From NCBI RefSeq assembly GCF_004959775.1, contig NZ_SJZG01000004.1, forward strand, positions 43,195 through 107,194: a DNA stretch of 64,000 bases, in the 5' to 3' direction. The notes below the pieces were generated by a model that was given only the letters and a program-made list of their open reading frames with translations, was not told the DNA's origin and made no database searches. The position numbers and the translations under genes were made by a program. Source of the stretch: Agromyces sp. H66 (lineage in GTDB: Bacteria; Actinomycetota; Actinomycetes; Actinomycetales; Microbacteriaceae). Below are positions 8,074-14,345 of the stretch, piece after piece; the first letter of the stretch is position 1, and every line of letters starts with the position of its first letter.

Positions 8074-8585
8074 CCGGGAGCGCCGTGTCGTTCCTCTCCG
8101 CCGACTCCACGCGAGCGCTCGAGCACCTCGCCGCGCTCGAGGCCGGCGGGCCGGGTGGGGCGGATGTCGCGCCGCTGGAGCGGCTCCGGGGCATCCGCTC
8201 GCTCGTGGTCGCCCTCGAGGCCGACCCGGCCGCGCTGCGGGCCGTGCGCGAGGCGCTCGACGCGGGCGCGACGTGGGACGAGGTGGCGGATGCCGCGGGC
8301 CTCAGCCCATCGGCCGCGAAGTACCGCTGGGCGGGCGACGACGAGGCCATCGCGGGCCGCCAGGAGGCGAGCCGGAAGCGCAAGCGCGATCGCCCGTCGA
8401 CCGTGCCCACCGACCTGCCGGGCCTGTCGGTCTCGGAGGCGGCGAAACGCCTCGGCGTCACGCCGCAGGCGATCTACCAGCGCGTCACCCGCGGCATCCT
8501 GCGGGCCGAGACCGTGCGACTGCCCGACGGGCGCACGTACAAGCGCGTGTTCCCCGACGAGGGCCCGGCGGTCGACGAGGGCTGA
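8070..8585 (+). CDS. Helix-turn-helix domain protein
   Basis: A 171-residue protein with two parts. The N-terminal 70 residues are helical, with ATWDEVADAAGLSPSAAKYR resembling a degenerate HTH. The C-terminal part has a clear MerR/excisionase-like winged helix, LSVSEAAKRLGVTPQAIYQR followed by a wing with LPDGRTYKRVF. The GTG start at 8070 overlaps the fadD-like TGA (GTGA), implying translational coupling; GTG 8085 (MSFLSADSTR) is an alternative. It could regulate the preceding ligase or be a DNA-binding accessory protein; no target site is visible. Confidence 0.7.
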   Translation: MTGSAVSFLSADSTRALEHLAALEAGGPGGADVAPLERLRGIRSLVVALEADPAALRAVREALDAGATWDEVADAAGLSPSAAKYRWAGDDEAIAGRQEASRKRKRDRPSTVPTDLPGLSVSEAAKRLGVTPQAIYQRVTRGILRAETVRLPDGRTYKRVFPDEGPAVDEG

Positions 8586-8632
8586 GGCTCGGTGCGCGCC
8601 TCGGCGCCACGACCCGACGAGGCGCGGCCCGA

Positions 8633-8995
8633 TCAGGCGTCGCGCTCGTCGTCGCCGATGAAGCGCGGCGCACCGGGCAGGAGCCCGAGCTCGGCGATGA
8701 GCGTCTCGCCGCCGTTCTCGGCGACCGCGAAGCACTGCCACCCCGGGCCGCCCCGGCCGAACAGGTCGAACGCGACGCGCGCCCCCGCGGCATCCGTGTC
8801 GAAGGCGGCGACCGACACCGCGCACGCGCGCTGCGCCGCCGACCGCGCCACCCCGTACATCGAGAGCACGAGCGGAAGCACGAGCGCCCCGAGCGCGACG
8901 AGCACGGTGATGCGAAGAGCCCGGCGGCGGCGATCGCCGAACACCGGTCCGTCGTCGCGAGGCTCGCCGTCGAGCTCTGGCGGCCTGTCGCTCAT
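8633..8995 (-). CDS. Small single-pass membrane protein of unknown function
   Basis: A 120-residue protein with an acidic N-terminus, an Arg-rich stop (DRRRRALR), one membrane segment (VLVALGALVLPLVLSMYGVA, about residues 31-50) and an extracytoplasmic domain of about 70 residues. Two Cys lie outside (ACAVSV and GWQCFAV), possibly a disulfide. I do not recognise the family. It is the last gene of a three-gene minus-strand unit; its ATG overlaps the stop of the DUF202 gene upstream (ATGA). Confidence 0.7.
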   Translation of the reverse strand: MSDRPPELDGEPRDDGPVFGDRRRRALRITVLVALGALVLPLVLSMYGVARSAAQRACAVSVAAFDTDAAGARVAFDLFGRGGPGWQCFAVAENGGETLIAELGLLPGAPRFIGDDERDA

Positions 8996-9330
8996 GACGC
9001 CGCCTCCACGAACACGGAGGCGATGCCGCCGACGCTCGCGGCGAGCGTCGCCACCGTGACGCCCACGAGGGCACCCACCGGCGGCGTGATCACGAGCCGC
9101 TCACCCGACAGCTGTCGCCGGCGGACGGTGCCGATCGCGACGGCCGCACCGGATGCCGCGAACAGCAGCACCCCGACGGCCACGAGCCACGGCTCGCCGG
9201 CCACGAACCCCGCGCGGATCGACAGCAGCGCGTTCACCGCGATCGCGAGCGCCGTGCGCGTCCACGCGAGCGCAGTTCGCTCGGGCTGGAGACCCGGATC
9301 ACCCGTGGCCGGGATCACATGGGGTCGCAC
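8992..9330 (-). CDS. DUF202 family membrane protein
   Basis: 112 residues with three predicted membrane segments and the DUF202 signature PERTALAWTRTALAI after a short polar N-terminus. The GTG start at 9330 is the only one that keeps the signature. The YidH/DUF202 family is widespread and small, with no established function. It is the middle gene of a unit with a second DUF202 gene 31 bases upstream and a small membrane protein downstream (four-base overlap). The two DUF202 proteins differ enough to suggest a heteromeric pair rather than a recent duplication. Confidence 0.82.
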   Translation of the reverse strand: MRPHVIPATGDPGLQPERTALAWTRTALAIAVNALLSIRAGFVAGEPWLVAVGVLLFAASGAAVAIGTVRRRQLSGERLVITPPVGALVGVTVATLAASVGGIASVFVEAAS

Positions 9331-9361
9331 GATGCCCGCCCTGGATCCACCCGATGCCGGG

Positions 9362-9715
9362 TCATGCGACGAGGAGCAGCACCACGAGCACCGCGCTGGT
9401 CAGGAGGCTCACGGCCGCGAGGCCCGGCAGCACCCAGCTGAACGGGAGCGGCCTGCCCTGCCGGATGGCGATCTCGTTGGCGCGCCATCTCGTGTAGGAG
9501 ACGACGCTCAACACCCCGGCGACCACGCCGAGTCCGACCGAGAGCACCGTGACGACGAGCCTCGGGTCGAGCTCGGTCGCGAACTGGTGCAGCAGCACGC
9601 CGCCCGCGAGGAGCGCGAGCGCCGTGCGGATCCACGCGAGGAACGTGCGCTCGTTCGCAAGGGTGAAGCGGTAGTCGGGCTCGGTACCCTCGTTGCGCCA
9701 CGCCGGTTCCGGCAT
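9362..9715 (-). CDS. DUF202 (YidH-like) family membrane protein
   Basis: 117 residues: a polar start, the DUF202 signature ANERTFLAWIRTALALLAGG, then two further membrane segments (VVTVLSVGLGVVAGVLSVVS and a C-terminal LLTSAVLVVLLLVA). It resembles E. coli YidH in length and layout. The ATG at 9715 fits the family start. First gene of the three-gene unit 9715-8633; gnd lies 46 bases upstream on the same strand, so readthrough from gnd is possible. Confidence 0.85.
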   Translation of the reverse strand: MPEPAWRNEGTEPDYRFTLANERTFLAWIRTALALLAGGVLLHQFATELDPRLVVTVLSVGLGVVAGVLSVVSYTRWRANEIAIRQGRPLPFSWVLPGLAAVSLLTSAVLVVLLLVA

Positions 9716-9761
9716 CCGTCCGCCCCTTCCTCGTTCGCTGTCGCTCGTGCAGGTCCGCCCG

Positions 9762-11219
9762 TCAGTGCGACGAGGGCGTCGTCTCGATCTCGCTGCGGTC
9801 GCCCGACCAGAGCGTGTGGAAGACGCCCTCGCGGTCGACGCGCCGGTACGTGTGCGCCCCGAAGTAGTCGCGCTGGCCCTGGATGAGGGCGGCCGGGAGC
9901 CGCTCGGCGCGGAGTCCGTCGTAGTAGGCGAGCGACGACGAGAACGCGGGCGTCGGGATGCCGGCCTGCGCGGCGATCGCGACCACGCGGCGCCAGCTCT
10001 CCTGCGCGCCCGCGACGGCGTCGCGGAAGTACGGGGCGACGACGAGCGCGACGAGGGCGGGGTCGGCGGCGTACGCCTCGGCGATCCGGTTGAGGAAGCG
10101 CGCGCGGATGATGCATCCGGCCCGCCAGATCTTCGCGACGTCGCCCTTGTGCACGTTCCAGCCGAACTGCTCGGCGCCGGCCACGATCTCGTCGAAGCCC
10201 TGCGAGTAGGCGATGATCTTCGAGGCGTAGAGCGCCCGGCGCACGTCCTCGATGAACGCGTCGGGGTCGTCGACCGTCCACTCGCCCGAGGGGCCCGGCA
10301 GGTCGGCCGCCGCCACGCGCTGCCCGCGCTTGGACGAGAGGCTCCTGGCGAAGACCGCCTCGGCGATGCCCGAGGTCGGAACGCCGAGGTCGAGGGCGTT
10401 CTGCACCGTCCAGGCGCCCGTGCCCTTGGCGCCCGCCTCGTCGAGGATGACGTCGACGAGCGGACGGCCGGTCGCGGCATCCGTCTGGCGCAGCACCTCG
10501 GCGGTGATCTCGATGAGGTAGCTCTCGAGTTCGCCCGTGTTCCATTCGGCGAAGACGTCGGCGATCTCGGCCGGGCTCTTGCCGGTGCCCTGGCGGATGA
10601 GGTCGTACGCCTCGGCGATCAGCTGCATGTCGGCGTACTCGATGCCGTTGTGCACCATCTTCACGAAGTGGCCGGCGCCATCGGTGCCGACGTGCGTCAC
10701 GCACGGCTCGCCGTCGGGGGCGACCGCCGCGATGGTCTGCAGGATGGGGCCGAGCGTGTCGTACGACTCGGCGGTGCCGCCCGGCATCAGCGAGGGCCCG
10801 TTGAGCGCGCCCTCCTCGCCGCCCGACACGCCCATGCCGACGAAGTGGATGCCCGTGGGCTTGATCTCGGCCTCACGGCGGATGGTGTCGTGGAAGTTCG
10901 CGTTGCCGCCGTCGACGATGATGTCGCCCGGCTCGAAGCGCGAGACCAGCTCGGAGATGACCGCGTCGGTTCCCTTCCCGGCCTGCACCATGATGATCGC
11001 CGTGCGCGGCTTCGCGAGCGACGCGACGAACGCGTCGTAATCCTCAGACGCCACGAAACCGGCTTCGGGGTGCTCGGACACGAGGGTCTGCGTGCGCTCG
11101 GGCGAGCGGTTGAACACGGCCACGGTGTTGCCCTCGCGGCTCGCGAGGTTGCGGGCGAGGTTCGAGCCCATGACCGCGAGTCCGACGACGCCGATGTTTG
11201 CAGTTCCGTTTTCAGGCAC
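9762..11219 (-). CDS. gnd: 6-phosphogluconate dehydrogenase, decarboxylating
   Basis: Oxidative pentose phosphate pathway enzyme converting 6-phosphogluconate to ribulose-5-phosphate, CO2 and NADPH. The 485 residues match the long (dimeric, NADP) form. Motifs: Rossmann start GVVGLAVMGSNLARNLA, IIVDGGNANFHDT, the catalytic stretch GAGHFVKMVHNGIEYADMQ (Lys and Asn) and the C-terminal tail. GTG 11219 is chosen because GAGGAGAG lies about eight bases upstream and the protein then begins directly before the Rossmann strand. It is divergent from gntK, which makes its substrate, so the two genes form a gluconate shunt pair sharing a 128-base regulatory region. Confidence 0.96.
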   Translation of the reverse strand: MPENGTANIGVVGLAVMGSNLARNLASREGNTVAVFNRSPERTQTLVSEHPEAGFVASEDYDAFVASLAKPRTAIIMVQAGKGTDAVISELVSRFEPGDIIVDGGNANFHDTIRREAEIKPTGIHFVGMGVSGGEEGALNGPSLMPGGTAESYDTLGPILQTIAAVAPDGEPCVTHVGTDGAGHFVKMVHNGIEYADMQLIAEAYDLIRQGTGKSPAEIADVFAEWNTGELESYLIEITAEVLRQTDAATGRPLVDVILDEAGAKGTGAWTVQNALDLGVPTSGIAEAVFARSLSSKRGQRVAAADLPGPSGEWTVDDPDAFIEDVRRALYASKIIAYSQGFDEIVAGAEQFGWNVHKGDVAKIWRAGCIIRARFLNRIAEAYAADPALVALVVAPYFRDAVAGAQESWRRVVAIAAQAGIPTPAFSSSLAYYDGLRAERLPAALIQGQRDYFGAHTYRRVDREGVFHTLWSGDRSEIETTPSSH

Positions 11220-11334
11220 GAAAGCTCTCCTCGTGAGTTCTGGGGGTCGCACCAAGCGTACTGTGAGCGCGACTCACCGTTGCCTCCCGTTGCAGTGAGG
11301 GACCGCCGGCTCGGTGCGGCCACGTCGGTTGGAC

Positions 11335-11340
11335 TAGCCT
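11335..11340 (+). promoter_or_regulatory. -10 element of gntK
   Basis: TAGCCT at 11335-11340 is seven bases before the gntK ATG at 11348, and no ribosome-binding site is present. The transcript is therefore probably leaderless. Inferred from spacing and from the same pattern before mfd, ispH, uppS and others in this window. Confidence 0.55.
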
Positions 11341-11347
11341 GCAACGC

Positions 11348-11875
11348 ATGACCGCTGCCGCCGAACCGCCCCGCATCGTCGTCATGGGCCCGAGCGGCGC
11401 AGGGAAGTCGGTCGTGGGCGTCGCGCTCGCCGAGCGGCTCTCGGAGCGGTTCGTCGGCCTCGACTTCGTCGATGCCGACGACCTGCACCCGCCATCGAAC
11501 GTCGCCAAGATGCGGGCCGGTGTCGCCCTCGACGACGCCGACCGGATGCCGTGGCTCGACGCCGTGGGGCGAACGCTCGCCACGGGAACCCGCGGGCGCG
11601 TCGTCGCGTGCTCGGCGCTGCGTCGCTCGTACCGCGACGTGATCCGCGGCGCGTGTCCCGACGCGCGGTTCGTGGAGCTCATCGTGCCGCCCGACCAGCT
11701 CGGTGCGCGGGTCGGTGGGCGTCCGGGTCACTTCATGCCGTCGTCGCTCGTCGCCTCCCAGCTGCAGACGCTGGAGGCGCTCGACGATGACGAGCGGGGC
11801 GCGCGGATCGAGAACGCCGGCACGGTGGAACACGTCGTCTCGCGGGTGATCGCCGTGCTCGAAACCGACTGGTAG
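11348..11875 (+). CDS. gntK: Gluconokinase
   Basis: Phosphorylates D-gluconate with ATP to 6-phosphogluconate, feeding Gnd next door. 175 residues, normal for the GntK (shikimate-kinase-like) family. The P-loop is MGPSGAGKS near residues 13-21, followed by FVDADDLHPPSNVAKM (substrate), LDDADRMPWLDAVG and the ACSALRRSYRDVIRG motif diagnostic for gluconokinases. No gluconate permease lies nearby. The stop codon overlaps a -10 box (TAGACT) that probably serves rplY. Confidence 0.94.
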   Translation: MTAAAEPPRIVVMGPSGAGKSVVGVALAERLSERFVGLDFVDADDLHPPSNVAKMRAGVALDDADRMPWLDAVGRTLATGTRGRVVACSALRRSYRDVIRGACPDARFVELIVPPDQLGARVGGRPGHFMPSSLVASQLQTLEALDDDERGARIENAGTVEHVVSRVIAVLETDW

Positions 11876-12101
11876 ACTGGCTCGTCGGTCTCCCGCGCCC
11901 TCGGGCGCAGGCGGCCGAGGACTTCGGCGAGGGAGGCCCGGTCCGTGTGCGACAGCGTGCGGCGGGGCATCCGTGATCGACGCGGTGGGTACAGGCTCCA
12001 ACGGCTATTCCTCACGCACCAGCGCATGTCACATGCCGCGCGTTCGAGTTGAAGACGACAGACACCCCGATCTGGGCCGAGAGCCCGCAAGGAGAATCAC
12101 C
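11873..12101 (+). promoter_or_regulatory. rplY promoter and 217-base leader
   Basis: TAGACT at 11873-11878 overlaps the gntK stop; a start near 11885 would give an unusually long leader before rplY at 12102. The hairpin GCGCCC-TC-GGGCGC (11895-11908) forms near its 5' end. A strong ribosome-binding site AAGGAG sits at 12089-12094. No gene is seen in the rest. A regulatory role for the leader is a guess. Confidence 0.45.
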
Positions 12102-12758
12102 ATGGACGAAGACAACAAGGTCGAAGCGGCGCCCCGCGACACCTTCGGCAAGGGCGCGGCGCGCAAGATCCGCGCCGCCGGCAAGATCCCCGCCGTGCTC
12201 TACGGCCACGGCACCGACCCGAAGCACCTGACCCTGCCCGGCCACCAGGTCGCGCTGCTCATCCGCAAGGCGAACGCCGTGCTCGACCTGCAGATCGCGG
12301 GCAAGAGCCAGCTCGCCCTCGTGAAGGACGTGCAGAAGGACCCGGTGCACCAGGTCATCGAGCACCTCGACCTCATCGTCGTCCGTCGCGGCGAGAAGGT
12401 CCAGGTCGAGGTGCCCGTGCACGTCGAGGGCGAGCCGTTCGCCGGCACCATCGCCGACCTCGACGCCAAGACCCTGCTGCTCGAGGTCGAGGCCACGCAC
12501 ATCCCCGAGACCATCGTCGTATCGGTCGAGGGTCTCGAAGAGGGCACGCAGATCCACGCGAAGGACGTCGAGCTGCCCACGGGCGCGACGCTCATCAGCG
12601 ATGCGGACGCGCTCGTCGTGAACGTGCACGTGCCGCAGAAGGTCGACCTGGGCGAGGAGGCCGCAGAGGCCGAGGCCGCCGAGGGCGTGGAGGCCGCCGA
12701 GGGCGCCGAGGGCGAGGAGACCGGCGAGCCCGCAGCCGAGGGCGAGTCGGCGGAGTAA
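12102..12758 (+). CDS. rplY: 50S ribosomal protein L25/general stress protein Ctc
   Basis: A 5S-rRNA-binding ribosomal protein of the long (bL25/TL5/Ctc) type: the N-terminal 95 residues form the 5S-binding barrel (FGKGAARKIRAAGKIPAVLYG, VLDLQIAGKS, HLDLIVV) and residues 100-190 the second TL5-type domain (VPVHVEGEP, VEATHIPETIVVSVEGLEEG). The last 30 residues are a low-complexity Glu/Ala/Gly tail (EEAAEAEAAEGVEAAEGAEG), common in actinobacterial homologues. 218 residues in all. The start is fixed by AAGGAG. pth follows after 118 bases, as in M. tuberculosis. Confidence 0.96.
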   Translation: MDEDNKVEAAPRDTFGKGAARKIRAAGKIPAVLYGHGTDPKHLTLPGHQVALLIRKANAVLDLQIAGKSQLALVKDVQKDPVHQVIEHLDLIVVRRGEKVQVEVPVHVEGEPFAGTIADLDAKTLLLEVEATHIPETIVVSVEGLEEGTQIHAKDVELPTGATLISDADALVVNVHVPQKVDLGEEAAEAEAAEGVEAAEGAEGEETGEPAAEGESAE

Positions 12759-12876
12759 CGCCACCCACGCGCCAGCACCAGTGCACAGGGCCTGCGCGGC
12801 CGCACCCGGGTACGCTCGGATGCGGGCCGCGGGCCCTGTGCCTGTTCCCATCACCGCAGCGACGGAAGGAGTCGTC

Positions 12877-13506
12877 ATGGGCCTCCTCGATCGGCTGCGA
12901 ACCCGCCGGAAGGACGACGCCGTGGCCGAGAACACGTGGCTCGTGGTCGGGCTCGGCAACCCCGGCGCCCAGTACGCGGGCAATCGGCACAACGTCGGCC
13001 AGATGGTCGCCGACGAGCTCGCCGGCCGCCTCGGCGCCACGTTCAAGACGCACAAGACGCCGTCGCGCGTGGCCGAGGGGTTCCTGCGTCCCGGCGGACC
13101 CAAGATCGTCATCGCGAAGCCCAACGGCTACATGAACACCTCGGGCGGTCCGGTCTCCGCCCTGCTCAAGTACTACTCGCTGCCCGTCGACCGGCTCATC
13201 GTGGTGCACGACGAACTCGACATCCCCTTCGACACCGTGCGACTCAAGCAGGGTGGCGGGCACGGCGGCCACAACGGCATCCGCGACGTGGCGAAGGCCA
13301 CCGACAACGGTGCGTTCACGCGGGTGCGTGTCGGCATCGGCCGCCCGCCCGGCCGCCAGGACGCCGCGGACTTCGTGCTCAAGGACTTCTCGGGGACCGA
13401 GCGGCAGGCGCTGCCGAACCTCCTGTCGGATGCCGCGGACGCCGTCGAGGCGGTCGTGTCGGACGGGATCGTGGCCGCGCAGCAGCGATTCCACTCGCCG
13501 GCCTGA
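12877..13506 (+). CDS. pth: Peptidyl-tRNA hydrolase
   Basis: Recycles tRNA from peptidyl-tRNA that drops off ribosomes. 209 residues with WLVVGLGNPGAQYAGNRHNVG (split catalytic motif with Asn and His), PNGYMNTSG, the catalytic Asp in VVHDELDIP and GGGHGGHNGIRD. The N-terminus carries about 22 extra basic residues (MGLLDRLRTRRKDD). ATG 12877 has GGAAGGA eight bases upstream. It follows rplY in the conserved order. A terminator-like hairpin lies two bases after the stop. Confidence 0.96.
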   Translation: MGLLDRLRTRRKDDAVAENTWLVVGLGNPGAQYAGNRHNVGQMVADELAGRLGATFKTHKTPSRVAEGFLRPGGPKIVIAKPNGYMNTSGGPVSALLKYYSLPVDRLIVVHDELDIPFDTVRLKQGGGHGGHNGIRDVAKATDNGAFTRVRVGIGRPPGRQDAADFVLKDFSGTERQALPNLLSDAADAVEAVVSDGIVAAQQRFHSPA

Positions 13507-13507
13507 G

Positions 13508-13559
13508 CCCGGCCGCCGAGGCCGGGGGAATGCCCCGTGATCGACGCGCTCGGTCGATC
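13508..13559. terminator. Two hairpins between convergent pth and RNase H genes
   Basis: CCCGGCC-GCCGA-GGCCGGG (13508-13526) directly follows the pth stop. A second perfect stem GATCGAC-GCGCTCG-GTCGATC (13539-13559) overlaps the stop of the minus-strand gene. Neither has a T tract, which is usual in high-GC actinobacteria. Confidence 0.6.
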
Positions 13560-14271
13560 AGATGAGCCCGCGGAGGAACTCCTCGGGTGAGACGCCCTCG
13601 GCGCGGGCGCGTCGAAGCAGCCGCTCGTGCTCCTCGGTCGAGACCTCGAGCGTCAGCGTGCGCCACGCGTCGGCGGGCTCGTCGAGCGTGAACAGCGCCG
13701 CGTCCTCGGAGGTCGCCTCGTACGCGGCCTCGGGCCCCGAATCGAGTTCGGGCTCGAGTTCGACCTCGAGGTCTCCGACGATCGCGGCAGCCTCGACCGC
13801 GGAGGCGGCGTCGTAGGTCCAACCGGGGCCGGACGGCACCGAAGCGCCCCGACGATAGGCCTCCGCGGCCGCGCGGGCGCGGGCGTCGGCGGCCTCGTTG
13901 AGATCGTGGCCGACGTGCCCGCGCACCCACTCGAAGCGGTAGCGCCGTCCGGCGAGCTCGGCGTCGAGGAGTTGCAGGAGCTCGACGTTCATGACGGCCT
14001 TGCCGTCGGCCTTGCGCCAGCCCTTGCGCTTCCAGCCCGCCATCCACTTCGTGAGGCAGTTGATCACGTACTGGCTGTCGCAGAGCACGAGCAGTTCGTC
14101 GTCGAGATGCGCGGTGGCGCGGAACAGCTCGAGCACGGCCGTGAGCTCGCCCTGGTTGTTCGTGGCATGCGGCCACCCCCCGGCCGCCCAGCAGTGGTCG
14201 TCGACGTACCACGCCCATCCTGCGGGGCCGGGGTTGCCCAGAGCCGATCCGTCGGCGGCGGCGGTGATCAT
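13558..14271 (-). CDS. rnhA: Ribonuclease HI with C-terminal ribbon-helix-helix-like extension
   Basis: Cleaves the RNA strand of RNA-DNA hybrids. Residues 1-140 form the RNase H fold with the four acidic residues: Asp7 (AAADGSALGNPGPAGWAW), Glu in NNQGELTAVLEL, Asp in LVLCDSQYVINCL and Asp in VRGHVGHDLNEAADARA. The usual enzyme ends near residue 150. Here an acidic linker and a C-terminal unit follow, WRTLTLEVSTEEHERLLRR then ARAEGVSPEEFLRGLI, which looks like one ribbon-helix-helix DNA-binding subunit (strand, helix, turn, helix). RBS GAAGGG precedes ATG 14271. It is divergent from mfd, and a -10-like TACGAT (minus strand 14303-14298) faces away from the mfd promoter. Confidence 0.9.
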   Translation of the reverse strand: MITAAADGSALGNPGPAGWAWYVDDHCWAAGGWPHATNNQGELTAVLELFRATAHLDDELLVLCDSQYVINCLTKWMAGWKRKGWRKADGKAVMNVELLQLLDAELAGRRYRFEWVRGHVGHDLNEAADARARAAAEAYRRGASVPSGPGWTYDAASAVEAAAIVGDLEVELEPELDSGPEAAYEATSEDAALFTLDEPADAWRTLTLEVSTEEHERLLRRARAEGVSPEEFLRGLI

Positions 14272-14333
14272 GCGGTCCCTTCGTCCGGTGCGCGCTCATC
14301 GTATCGGCAGGTCGGTGCGTCGGAGGTCGCGCG

Positions 14334-14339
14334 TAGACT
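14334..14339 (+). promoter_or_regulatory. -10 element of mfd
   Basis: TAGACT ends six bases before the GTG at 14346. No ribosome-binding site precedes the GTG, so the mfd mRNA probably starts at the start codon itself. Confidence 0.6.
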
Positions 14340-14345
14340 CGTACG

